From Candidatus Mediterraneibacter guildfordensis (GTDB lineage Bacteria > Bacillota > Clostridia > Lachnospirales > Lachnospiraceae), in assembly GCA_019112735.1 (NCBI GenBank), contig DXIS01000017.1, forward strand, positions 143,897 through 207,896: DNA of 64,000 nt, written 5' to 3'. Positions 1-8,069 of the stretch are shown here, in pieces. The stretch's first letter is position 1. Each line of letters opens with the position of its first letter. A program made the position numbers and the translations under genes. Under the pieces are notes generated by a model that saw only the letters and a program-made list of their open reading frames with translations, did not search any database and had not been told where the DNA came from.

Positions 1-2
1 TT

Positions 3-290
3 TTCGTCATGATCGTAAGCATCATTTTCTGCTTCTTTATCACGGCAGAATCCCAGATCGCAAGAGTGCTGATCCGGATCGCGCTATTCCCGCTGATCTC
101 CGGCGTATCCTATGAGATCATCCGGCTGGCGGGCAACAGTGACAATGTACTGGTCAATCTTCTGAGCCGCCCGGGAATGTGGGTGCAGAACATGACGACG
201 AAAGAGCCGGACGACAGCATGATCGAGGTCGCCATCTGTGCGGTTGAGAAAGTATTTGACTGGCGGACCTGGCAGAAGGAGAATCTATGA
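3..290 (+). CDS. DUF1385 membrane protein (YqhQ-like), 3' part only
   Basis: The window opens inside this gene; only the last 95 codons are present and the frame is open to the first base. The fragment has a hydrophobic stretch at its start, a segment reading ISGVSYEIIRLAG and the phrase TTKEPDDSMIEVAI close to the C-terminus, which matches the conserved end of the DUF1385 family (B. subtilis YqhQ) as I remember it. The molecular function of the family is not established. Its stop codon overlaps the prmC start as ATGA, so the two are translationally coupled. DUF1385 next to prmC and prfA is a frequent order in Clostridia. Confidence 0.8.
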   Translation, partial: FVMIVSIIFCFFITAESQIARVLIRIALFPLISGVSYEIIRLAGNSDNVLVNLLSRPGMWVQNMTTKEPDDSMIEVAICAVEKVFDWRTWQKENL

Positions 291-1168
291 ACCTGAAATC
301 AAATCTGGAGAGGGCTGCCGGGGAACTGATGGCGGCCGGCGTGCCGGAACCGGACCTGGATGCCTGGTATCTTCTGGAATATGTGACCGGCGTAAGCCGG
401 GCGGCGTATTTCGCGGATCCCGACCGGGAACTGACGGAAGCGCAGCAGGAAGCGTTCGACGCCTGCGTGAAGAAGCGCGTCGGGCGGATCCCGCTCCAGC
501 ACATCACCGGGACCCAGGAGTTCATGGGACTTTCGTTCCGGGTAAATGAACATGTGCTGATCCCGAGACAGGATACGGAGATCCTGGTAGAAGAAGCGCT
601 GGAGATGCTGAAGAAGAGAGCGGTTCCGACAGAAAACCGGGACGGTCAGACGACGGAGATCCTGGATCTGTGTACCGGATCCGGATGCATCCTGCTCAGT
701 GTGCTCCATTATGCGGGACAGAAAGAGCATATGAACCTGCGCGGCACCGGAAGCGACCTGTCTGGACAGGCCCTTGAGACGGCCCGGGGAAATGCAGAAC
801 ATCTGGGGATCCGGGCTCATTTCGTACAGAGCGACCTCTTCGGCAGCCTGCCGGGGCGGTATGCCATGATCCTGTCCAATCCCCCGTATATACGAAGCGG
901 CGATCTTGAGGAGCTGCAGCCGGAAGTCCGGTTCCACGATCCGGGGATGGCGCTGGACGGCGGTGCGGACGGTCTTGCCTTTTACCGCCGGATCACAGAG
1001 GAAAGTCCGGCTCATCTGGAGGACAACGGGATCCTGATGCTTGAGATCGGGTGCGATCAGGCGGCGGACGTGTCTGAACTGATGCGCATGAACGGATTCA
1101 CGGACATTACGGTGAAAAAGGACCTGGCAGGGCTTGACCGGGTGGTTTACGGACGATATAGTAAATAA
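287..1168 (+). CDS. prmC: Peptide chain release factor N5-glutamine methyltransferase PrmC
   Basis: PrmC uses S-adenosylmethionine to methylate the glutamine of the GGQ loop of release factors RF1 and RF2. The 293-residue length is usual. The N-terminal helical domain carries LQHITGTQEFMG followed by VLIPRQDTEILVEEAL; the Rossmann fold has the SAM loop DLCTGSGC, and the catalytic tetrapeptide NPPY is in SNPPYIRSGDLEEL. The start is fixed by the ATGA overlap with the DUF1385 gene. prfA, the gene for its RF1 substrate, follows after 35 bases, the classical enzyme-substrate pairing. No anomalies seen. Confidence 0.96.
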   Translation: MNLKSNLERAAGELMAAGVPEPDLDAWYLLEYVTGVSRAAYFADPDRELTEAQQEAFDACVKKRVGRIPLQHITGTQEFMGLSFRVNEHVLIPRQDTEILVEEALEMLKKRAVPTENRDGQTTEILDLCTGSGCILLSVLHYAGQKEHMNLRGTGSDLSGQALETARGNAEHLGIRAHFVQSDLFGSLPGRYAMILSNPPYIRSGDLEELQPEVRFHDPGMALDGGADGLAFYRRITEESPAHLEDNGILMLEIGCDQAADVSELMRMNGFTDITVKKDLAGLDRVVYGRYSK

Positions 1169-1203
1169 GGTGAAAATTGATTCAAGAAAAGGACGTATGA
1201 GAA

Positions 1204-2274
1204 ATGTTTGACAGATTAGATGATCTACTGATCCGATATGAGGAAGTGATGGGCGAGCTCCAGGAGCCGGGCGCGGCGGACGACCAGGCGCGGTTCCGGA
1301 AGCTGATGAAAGAGCAGAGCGACCTTGCCCCCATTGTGGAAGCTTATAATGAATATAAAAGCTGTAAACAGAATGTGGACGACAGCCTGGCTATGCTGGA
1401 AGAGGAGTCCGACGAGGAGATGCGTGAGCTGGCGAAAGAAGAGCTGAATGAATCCAGAAAGCGGATCGAGGAGCTGGAACAGGAACTGAAGATCCTGCTC
1501 CTTCCGAAAGACCCGAATGACGACAAGAACGTTATCGTAGAGATCCGCGCCGGCGCCGGCGGAGACGAGGCGGCCCTTTTTGCCGCCGAGATCTACCGGA
1601 TGTATGTACATTATGCGGACGGGCGCGGCTGGCGCACCGAGCTGATCTCACTGAATGAGAACGGGATCGGCGGATTCAAAGAGTGCGTATTCATGATCAC
1701 GGGACAGGGCGCTTACTCCCGTCTGAAATACGAGAGCGGCGTGCACCGTGTGCAGCGTGTGCCGGAGACGGAGAGCGGCGGAAGGATCCATACTTCGACT
1801 ATTACGGTTGCGATCATGCCGGAGGCGGAGGAAGTGGACGTGGTCATCGATGAGAAAGACATCCGCATCGATGTCATGCGTGCATCCGGAAACGGCGGCC
1901 AGTGTGTCAATACGACGGACTCTGCCGTGCGTCTGACCCACTTCCCGACCGGGATCGTGATCTACAGCCAGACTGAGAAGTCCCAGCTTCAGAATAAAGA
2001 AAAAGCGTTCCGGCTGCTCCGTTCCAAACTGTATGACCTGGAACTGGAGAAACAGCAGGCTTCCGAGGCGGAGGCGAGAAGAAGCCAGATCGGCACGGGC
2101 GACCGCTCCGAGAAGATCCGGACCTACAACTTCCCCCAGGGACGTGTGACGGACCACCGGATCAAACTGACGCTGCACAAGCTGGATTCCGTCCTGAACG
2201 GAGATCTCGATGAGATCATCGACAGCCTGATCGCGGCGGATCAGACGGCGAAGCTTGCGAAGATGGAAGACTGA
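1204..2274 (+). CDS. prfA: Peptide chain release factor 1
   Basis: RF1 recognises UAA and UAG in the ribosomal A site and triggers hydrolysis of peptidyl-tRNA. The 356-residue protein has the expected domain order: N-terminal helical domain, the codon-recognition domain with the tripeptide PET in [15 protein letters not shown] (the form used in Firmicutes RF1), and the GGQ catalytic loop in [16 protein letters not shown]. It ends with the usual [19 protein letters not shown] segment. It lies directly after prmC, the gene of its methylase. An AAAAGG stretch upstream is a modest ribosome site. Confidence 0.97.
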   Translation: MFDRLDDLLIRYEEVMGELQEPGAADDQARFRKLMKEQSDLAPIVEAYNEYKSCKQNVDDSLAMLEEESDEEMRELAKEELNESRKRIEELEQELKILLLPKDPNDDKNVIVEIRAGAGGDEAALFAAEIYRMYVHYADGRGWRTELISLNENGIGGFKECVFMITGQGAYSRLKYESGVHRVQRVPETESGGRIHTSTITVAIMPEAEEVDVVIDEKDIRIDVMRASGNGGQCVNTTDSAVRLTHFPTGIVIYSQTEKSQLQNKEKAFRLLRSKLYDLELEKQQASEAEARRSQIGTGDRSEKIRTYNFPQGRVTDHRIKLTLHKLDSVLNGDLDEIIDSLIAADQTAKLAKMED

Positions 2275-2292
2275 CAGAGGTGAAAGGATCAT

Positions 2293-3219
2293 ATGACAGA
2301 ACAGATGACAGACAGGACAGCGCAGGAACCGCTGTTTAAGCGGCCGGAGCTGGAAGATAAAGAGATCATTACGGCGTATTTTGACAGGTCCCCGAGCCGG
2401 AGCTGTGAACGGACCTTTGTAAACGTCTACCTGTGGTCCAGACATTACCGGGTACAGTACGCGGTGATCGAAGACGCGCTGGTATTCAAAAGCAAAGACC
2501 ACGGGATCGCATTTTCCTATCCCGCAGGTGAGAAGGAGAATATACGGAGAGCAGTGGATTATCTGACCGGATACTGTAAGGAGCTGGGGTGTCCCCTTGT
2601 ATTCTACAATGTGACGCCGGAGATGTTCGCCCAGCTGGAGGAGTGGTACCCGGGACGGTTTACGGTGGAATACAACCGGGATTACGCGGACTATGTCTAT
2701 GAGCGGGAGAAGCTTGCGACCCTCGCAGGCAAGAAGCTCCACGGCAAGCGCAATCATATCAACAAGTTTAAGACGCTGTATCCGGACTGGACTTATGAAG
2801 CCCTGTCCGATGACAATGTGGAGGACTGCTTCCAGATGGCGCTTGAATGGCGCAATGAGAACGGATGCGAGGACGACCCTGAGAAGAACGCGGAAATGTG
2901 CGTGACCCTTAATTCCCTGCGGCTCTATAAGGAGCTCGGCTTAAAAGGCGGCGTGCTGAAAGCGCAGGGGCGCATTGTCGCATTTACGGTGGGCGAGCCG
3001 CTTTGCGACGACACATTCGTGGTCCATATTGAAAAGGCATTCCCGGATGTGGAGGGAGCCTATCCGATGATCAACCAGCAGTTCGTACAGCATGAATGTA
3101 TGGATTATAAATACGTAAACCGGGAGGAGGACACCGGCGCGGAAGGGTTAAGAAAGGCGAAGCTTTCATACCGGCCGGCATTCCTGGAAGAAAAAGGCAT
3201 TGTAAAAGAAAGGTCGTGA
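2293..3219 (+). CDS. DUF2156 domain protein (GNAT-fold, lysyltransferase C-domain-like)
   Basis: The 308-residue soluble protein resembles DUF2156, which has an acyltransferase (GNAT) fold and also forms the catalytic domain of phosphatidylglycerol lysyltransferases. Conserved phrases are FVNVYLWSRHYRVQY near residue 45, a basic GKKLHGKRNHINKF segment near residue 150, and GVLKAQGRIVAFTVGEP plus FVVHIEKAFPDVEGAYPMINQQF in the second half. There are no membrane segments, so it is not a full MprF. Substrate is unknown. An AAAGG site precedes the ATG. It sits 18 bases after prfA and abuts the next aminotransferase gene, suggesting one operon. Confidence 0.8.
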   Translation: MTEQMTDRTAQEPLFKRPELEDKEIITAYFDRSPSRSCERTFVNVYLWSRHYRVQYAVIEDALVFKSKDHGIAFSYPAGEKENIRRAVDYLTGYCKELGCPLVFYNVTPEMFAQLEEWYPGRFTVEYNRDYADYVYEREKLATLAGKKLHGKRNHINKFKTLYPDWTYEALSDDNVEDCFQMALEWRNENGCEDDPEKNAEMCVTLNSLRLYKELGLKGGVLKAQGRIVAFTVGEPLCDDTFVVHIEKAFPDVEGAYPMINQQFVQHECMDYKYVNREEDTGAEGLRKAKLSYRPAFLEEKGIVKERS

Positions 3220-3224
3220 CAGCT

Positions 3225-4412
3225 ATGATATCAAAGAAAATGGAAAACATGGTGGCAAACAGTTCGGCAATCCGTGCGATGTTCGAGGAGGGCAACCGCC
3301 TTGCGAAGATCTACGGGCCTGAGAATGTATTTGATTTCAGCCTGGGCAACCCGAATGTTCCGGCGCCTGCGTCTGTGAAAAAGGCGATCATCGAACTTCT
3401 CGATGAGGAAGACCCGGTGGTGCTCCACGGCTATACAAACAGCAATGCCGGATATGAGGATGTGCGGCAGGCTGTGGCGGAGTCCCTGAACAGCCGGTTC
3501 GGGACGGCATTTGCGGCAAAGAATATCACCATGACGGTGGGCGCGGCCGGCGGGCTGAACGTAATCCTGAAAGCCCTGCTGAACCCGGGCGATGAGGTGA
3601 TCGTATTCGCGCCGTATTTCGGAGAATACAGAAGCTATGTCAACAACTACGACGGAGTGATCGTGGAGATCTCCCCGAATACGGCGGACTTTCAGCCGAA
3701 GCTGGATGAATTTGAGGCGAAGATCACGCCGAAGACTCGCGCCGTGATCGTAAATACCCCGAACAACCCGACCGGCGTTGTTTATTCAGAGGATACGATC
3801 AAAAAGCTGGCGGCGGTCATGGAGAAGAAGCAGGAAGAGTTCGGGACGGACATCTACCTGATCTCCGACGAGCCGTACCGTGAACTGGCCTATGACGGCG
3901 TGGAAGTTCCGTATCTGACAAAATACTATGACAATACAGTTGTGGGCTATTCCTACAGCAAGTCCCTGTCCCTCCCCGGAGAGCGGATCGGCTATCTGGT
4001 CATCCCGGACGAGGCGGCGGACAGTGAGAACCTGATCTCGGCGGCCAATGTGGCAACCCGGATCCTGGGCTTTGTCAATGCGCCCACCCTGCAGCAGAAA
4101 GTGGTCAAGGCATGCCTGAATGAAAAAACAGACATTTCATTCTATGACCGGAACCGGGAAACGCTTTACAACGGGCTGAAGGAACTGGGGTTCGAGTGCA
4201 TCAGGCCGGAGGGCGCCTTCTATCTCTTTGTGAAATCCCCGGTCGAAGATGAGAAGGCATTCTGCGCAGAGGCGAAGAAGTACAATATCCTCGTAGTGCC
4301 GGGAAGTTCTTTCGGCTGCCCGGGCTATGTGCGGATCGCGTACTGCGTATCCTATGAGACGATCGTCAACTCCCTGCCGAAATTCGCGGAGCTGGCAAAG
4401 GAATATAAGTAA
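3225..4412 (+). CDS. PLP-dependent class I/II aminotransferase
   Basis: A fold-type I aminotransferase of 395 residues. The PLP lysine lies in SYSKSLSLPGERIGY, with NTPNNPTGVVY and LISDEPYRELAYDG as the other cofactor-binding motifs. I chose the ATG at 3225: a GTG at 3216 is also in frame, but the AGG at 3211-3213 leaves only 2 bases before it and 11 before the ATG. The family (aspartate/aromatic-type aminotransferases that begin ISKKMENMV) is common in Clostridia, but the substrate cannot be read from the sequence. It is preceded by the DUF2156 gene and followed by a HisC-type aminotransferase. Confidence 0.88.
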   Translation: MISKKMENMVANSSAIRAMFEEGNRLAKIYGPENVFDFSLGNPNVPAPASVKKAIIELLDEEDPVVLHGYTNSNAGYEDVRQAVAESLNSRFGTAFAAKNITMTVGAAGGLNVILKALLNPGDEVIVFAPYFGEYRSYVNNYDGVIVEISPNTADFQPKLDEFEAKITPKTRAVIVNTPNNPTGVVYSEDTIKKLAAVMEKKQEEFGTDIYLISDEPYRELAYDGVEVPYLTKYYDNTVVGYSYSKSLSLPGERIGYLVIPDEAADSENLISAANVATRILGFVNAPTLQQKVVKACLNEKTDISFYDRNRETLYNGLKELGFECIRPEGAFYLFVKSPVEDEKAFCAEAKKYNILVVPGSSFGCPGYVRIAYCVSYETIVNSLPKFAELAKEYK

Positions 4413-4432
4413 TCCGGACGGGGGCATAAAAG

Positions 4433-5500
4433 ATGAAGATCAGACAGGAGTTACTGAAGAATATCAGACAGGTAGAACCTTACGTGCCCGGCGAACAGCC
4501 CCAGGGACGCGTGGTCAAGCTGAATACGAACGAGAATCCCTACCCGCCGTCACCGGAAGTCCGCAAAGCGCTTGACGCGCTGGATACTGACGCTTTCCGG
4601 CTTTACCCGGATCCGGCGTCCAGCGTGCTCATAAAGGCGCTGGCAGAGCAGTATCAGGTGGGAGAGGACCAGGTATTCGCCGGGGTCGGGTCGGACGATG
4701 TTCTGTCGCTGTGTTTCCTGACGTTTTTTAACTCGGATAAGCCGGTCCTGTTCCCGGATATTACATATTCTTTTTATAAAGTATGGGCGCAGCTCTACCG
4801 CATCCCGTACGAGTGCCCCGCGCTTGATGAGGATTTCCGCATTGTAAAAGAAGATTACTACCGGGAAAACGGAGGCGTCATCTTCCCTAATCCGAATGCG
4901 CCGACCGCCATCTATGAGGAACTGGATTTTGTGGAGGACATCCTGGCACATAACCGGGATTCCATCGTGATCGTGGATGAGGCATATATCGATTTTGCCG
5001 GCAGATCAGCGGTGGAGCTGGTGGATAAATATGACAACCTGATCGTGACCCAGACATTTTCCAAGTCCCGCAGCATGGCGGGGATGCGGATCGGTTACGC
5101 GATCGCATCGCCGGCGCTGATCCGGTGCCTCAATGATGTGAAGTATTCGTTCAACTCCTATACGATGAGCCGGGCGGCGCTCGTATGCGGCGCCGCGGCT
5201 GTAGAGGACCGGGCGTATTTTGAAGAGAATGTGCGTAAGATTTGTGAAACCCGGACGCGGACGCAGAATGAACTTAAGGAGTTAGGCTTCGAGATGACCG
5301 GATCGGACGCCAATTTCCTCTTCGCCCGACAGCCGGAATATGACGCGGGCTGGCTCTTTCAGGAGCTGAAAAAGTGGGGCATCTATGTTCGGCACTGGAA
5401 TGCCGAGCGGATCCGCCAGTATCTGCGGATCACCATCGGCACGGACGAGGAGATGGATATCTTCTTCCAGGCGCTGAGGGATATTTTGAATAATAAATAA
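4433..5500 (+). CDS. hisC: Histidinol-phosphate aminotransferase family protein
   Basis: HisC transfers an amino group from glutamate to imidazole-acetol phosphate; some paralogues act on aromatic amino acids. The 355-residue length and motifs fit: VVKLNTNENPYPPSPEVRKAL at the N-terminus, GVGSDDVLSLCFLTF, FPNPNAPTA (the NPNxPT motif), VDEAYIDFAG and the PLP lysine in TFSKSRSMAGMRIGY. It is not beside other his genes, so the physiological substrate (histidine route versus an aromatic paralogue) is open. It follows the preceding aminotransferase by 20 bases and has only a weak G-rich ribosome site. Confidence 0.85.
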   Translation: MKIRQELLKNIRQVEPYVPGEQPQGRVVKLNTNENPYPPSPEVRKALDALDTDAFRLYPDPASSVLIKALAEQYQVGEDQVFAGVGSDDVLSLCFLTFFNSDKPVLFPDITYSFYKVWAQLYRIPYECPALDEDFRIVKEDYYRENGGVIFPNPNAPTAIYEELDFVEDILAHNRDSIVIVDEAYIDFAGRSAVELVDKYDNLIVTQTFSKSRSMAGMRIGYAIASPALIRCLNDVKYSFNSYTMSRAALVCGAAAVEDRAYFEENVRKICETRTRTQNELKELGFEMTGSDANFLFARQPEYDAGWLFQELKKWGIYVRHWNAERIRQYLRITIGTDEEMDIFFQALRDILNNK

Positions 5501-5519
5501 AAGTCAGGAGACAGAAACT

Positions 5520-6368
5520 ATGATCAAGAGATTACTGCAGGGAATGGTCGTGGGCATCGCCAACATCATCCCCGGCGTGAGCGGCGGCACGATGATGGTC
5601 GCCATGGGACTTTATGACAAGTTGATCCATGCGATCACACATCTGAAATCAGAATTCAAGGAGAGCATGAAGCTGCTGGTTCCGATCTTCCTCGGGGCAG
5701 GCATCGCCATCGTGGCGCTCTCAAGACTTTTTGAATTTCTGCTGGAGAATTATCCGATCCCGACGAACTTTGCATTCTGCGGGCTGATCGCCGGAAGCCT
5801 GCCATTTATCTTTAAGAAAGTGAAAGGCCATTCCGCATCTGTGGGCAGGATAGTCTGCTTTATCATTTTCTTTGCCATCGTCATCCTGATGGCAGTCATG
5901 GGCGAGACGAGCGGCAATGCGGCGGATGTAAGCTTCGGACTGATTAATGTGGTCAAACTTCTGTTGGTGGGTATCATCGCAGCGGCCACCATGGTCATCC
6001 CCGGGGTGAGCGGTTCCATGATGCTCATGCTGCTGGGGTACTATGATACGATCCTGAAGACGATCAACAACTTTATGGATGCGCTGGTTGCATTTGACAT
6101 GCAGGATATCCTGGTGCAGTGCGGCATCCTCATCCCCTTCGGCATCGGCGTGATCCTCGGGATCTTCCTGATCGCGAAGATCATTGAATTCATCTTCTCA
6201 AAGGCGGAGATCCATGCTTATTACGCGATCATCGGACTGATCCTTGCATCACCGATCGCCATCCTTTTAAAAACAGACTGGAGCGGATTCTCCATCCTGA
6301 CGCTTATCATCGGACTGATCACATTCGCGGCCGGATGGTTCGTATCCTCGAAGCTTGGCGGGGAGTAG
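5520..6368 (+). CDS. DUF368 polytopic membrane protein
   Basis: A 282-residue integral membrane protein of the DUF368 family. The signature appears twice, in IANIIPGVSGGTMMVAMGLYD near the N-terminus and in ATMVIPGVSGSMMLMLLGYYD near residue 160, showing an internal duplication with inverted-repeat-like topology. About eight hydrophobic segments are visible. DUF368 members have been linked to polyprenyl-phosphate (C55-P) translocation, the PopT proposal, but this is family knowledge and not shown here. A CAGGAG site precedes the ATG by 9 bases. It is probably the last gene of the first operon, since a consensus promoter follows at 6411. Confidence 0.9.
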   Translation: MIKRLLQGMVVGIANIIPGVSGGTMMVAMGLYDKLIHAITHLKSEFKESMKLLVPIFLGAGIAIVALSRLFEFLLENYPIPTNFAFCGLIAGSLPFIFKKVKGHSASVGRIVCFIIFFAIVILMAVMGETSGNAADVSFGLINVVKLLLVGIIAAATMVIPGVSGSMMLMLLGYYDTILKTINNFMDALVAFDMQDILVQCGILIPFGIGVILGIFLIAKIIEFIFSKAEIHAYYAIIGLILASPIAILLKTDWSGFSILTLIIGLITFAAGWFVSSKLGGE

Positions 6369-6410
6369 GCACCTTTGTGCTGGCCGGCTGACAGCTCCGG
6401 ATGCGGGGCG

Positions 6411-6439
6411 TTGACAGCCTGCGGCGGAATCCGTATAAT
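6411..6439 (+). promoter_or_regulatory. Consensus sigma-A promoter for the 6473 gene
   Basis: TTGACA at 6411-6416 and TATAAT at 6434-6439 are separated by exactly 17 bases, a full consensus match. Transcription should begin near 6446, which rules out translation starts upstream of that for the following small membrane protein. Confidence 0.9.
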
Positions 6440-6472
6440 GATAAAAGGAATGAAAAAAGGTGTGAGGGATAT

Positions 6473-6886
6473 ATGATTTACGAGAATAATGAAGAAAAAA
6501 GAAGTACACTGTGGCGTACGGTGCTGACCGTTTCTTCCGTTCTGATCATTATAATTGCCGTGTTTTTTGTCGTGAAGCTCTTTACCGGCAATCCCCTGGA
6601 AGGCAAATGGACCAGTGAGTCCACAGGCGGTACGATCGAAATCACGGACAAGGATGAACTGATCATCCAGCCGGAGGATCAGGAGAGCACCACCATCGTT
6701 AAAGGATTTGTGGACACAAAGAACAAGACGCTGACCGTGGGCTTAAGCGGCGGGGGATCACTGGATCCGGAGGTTGAGATGATCATCGGGACCGGAAGCT
6801 ACAATTATAATGTGGAGCAGGACATCCTGACTCTCACAGAACGGGAATATGGAGACCAGTTTGTATTTGAACGGACCGGGAAATAA
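6473..6886 (+). CDS. Small single-pass membrane protein with a lipocalin-like (DUF5640-type) outer domain
   Basis: The protein has 137 residues when started at the ATG at 6473, which has GTGAGG just upstream and lies downstream of the promoter; a longer in-frame reading from 6401 would begin before the promoter. Residues about 15-40 form one membrane segment (TVSSVLIIIIAVFFVVKLF). The rest is a small beta-rich domain with LEGKWTSESTGGTIEI near its start and ILTLTEREYGDQFVFERT at its end, the pattern of lipocalin-like or DUF5640 domains. Function unknown. A hairpin follows at 6895. Confidence 0.75.
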   Translation: MIYENNEEKRSTLWRTVLTVSSVLIIIIAVFFVVKLFTGNPLEGKWTSESTGGTIEITDKDELIIQPEDQESTTIVKGFVDTKNKTLTVGLSGGGSLDPEVEMIIGTGSYNYNVEQDILTLTEREYGDQFVFERTGK

Positions 6887-6894
6887 AAAAAGAT

Positions 6895-6920
6895 GGAGAG
6901 TTCCGCTTGCGGGACTCTCC
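6895..6920. terminator. Hairpin after the 6473 gene, possible weak terminator
   Basis: GGAGAGT-CCGC pairs with GCGG-ACTCTCC around a short loop. On the + strand it is followed by TGTTGTG rather than a T-run, so termination would be weak. On the - strand it would be followed by a T-run, but no - strand gene lies there. Confidence 0.45.
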
Positions 6921-6972
6921 TGTTGTGCTGTAAACAGAACCTGTAAATGATTCGGAATGAAGGAGAAAAGCC

Positions 6973-8028
6973 ATGTTAAGGGAAGAAACGAAAGTGATCG
7001 ATATCGGCGGCGTGAAGATCGGCGGGACATATCCGGTCGCGATACAGTCCATGACCAACACAAAGACAGAAGATGTGAAAGCAACGGTGGAGCAGATCCT
7101 CAGGCTGGAAGCGGCCGGCTGTGAGATCATCCGCTGCGCGGTCCCGACCATGGAAGCCGCTGAGGCGCTGGGCGAGATCAAAAAACAGATCCACATCCCG
7201 CTGGTGGCGGACATCCATTTTGATTACAGGCTGGCCATCGCGGCGATCGAGAACGGGGCGGACAAGATCCGCATTAATCCGGGCAACATCGGGGCAGAGG
7301 ACCGTGTAAAAGCCGTGGTGGACAAAGCGAAAGAATACGGCGTGCCGATCCGGGTCGGCGTGAACAGCGGCTCCCTTGAGAAGCCTCTTCTGGAAAAATA
7401 CGGCGGTGTGACGGCGGAAGCGATCGTAGAGAGCGCCCTTGACAAAGTGCATATGATCGAAAACATGGGATATGGCAATCTGGTTGTCAGTATTAAGTCA
7501 TCGGACGTCCTGATGTGCATCCGGGCCCACGAACTCATTGCGAAGCAGTGCCCGTACCCGCTCCATGTGGGGATCACGGAATCCGGCACGGTTTATTCCG
7601 GCAATGTCAAGTCTTCCGTGGGACTTGGCATCATCCTTCATGAAGGCATCGGCAATACGATCCGCGTCTCCCTGACCGGGGATCCGGCGGAGGAGATCCG
7701 GACGGCGAAGCTGATCCTGAAGACGCTGGGCCTTCGCAAAGGCGGCATCGAGGTGGTGTCCTGCCCGACCTGCGGACGGACGAAGATCGACCTGATCGGC
7801 CTGGCCAATGAAGTGGAGAAAATGGTGGCTGACATCCCCCTTGACATCAAAGTGGCGGTCATGGGCTGCGTGGTAAACGGACCGGGAGAAGCAAGAGAGG
7901 CGGACATCGGCATCGCCGGCGGCATCGGCGAGGGCCTGCTGATCAAAAAAGGCGAAGTTATCAGAAAAGTAAAAGAAGAAGAACTGCTTGATACGCTCCG
8001 GCAGGAACTGCTGAACTGGAAAGAGTAA
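6973..8028 (+). CDS. ispG: 4-hydroxy-3-methylbut-2-enyl diphosphate synthase (flavodoxin/ferredoxin)
   Basis: IspG (GcpE) is a [4Fe-4S] enzyme of the methylerythritol phosphate pathway that converts methylerythritol cyclodiphosphate to HMBPP. The 351-residue protein has the TIM-barrel start VKIGGTYPVAIQSMTNT, VADIHFDYRLAIAAI, and the cluster cysteines in SCPTCGRTKIDL and MGCVVNGPGEA. AAGGAG precedes the ATG. polC follows 41 bases later; the order ispG-polC is common in Clostridia, although dxr and rseP, often found upstream, are absent here. IspF, which acts one step earlier, is encoded at 33446. Confidence 0.97.
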   Translation: MLREETKVIDIGGVKIGGTYPVAIQSMTNTKTEDVKATVEQILRLEAAGCEIIRCAVPTMEAAEALGEIKKQIHIPLVADIHFDYRLAIAAIENGADKIRINPGNIGAEDRVKAVVDKAKEYGVPIRVGVNSGSLEKPLLEKYGGVTAEAIVESALDKVHMIENMGYGNLVVSIKSSDVLMCIRAHELIAKQCPYPLHVGITESGTVYSGNVKSSVGLGIILHEGIGNTIRVSLTGDPAEEIRTAKLILKTLGLRKGGIEVVSCPTCGRTKIDLIGLANEVEKMVADIPLDIKVAVMGCVVNGPGEAREADIGIAGGIGEGLLIKKGEVIRKVKEEELLDTLRQELLNWKE

Positions 8029-8069
8029 GTCCCTGCCTGTGCGTAATCAGATAAACAGGAGTGTTGACA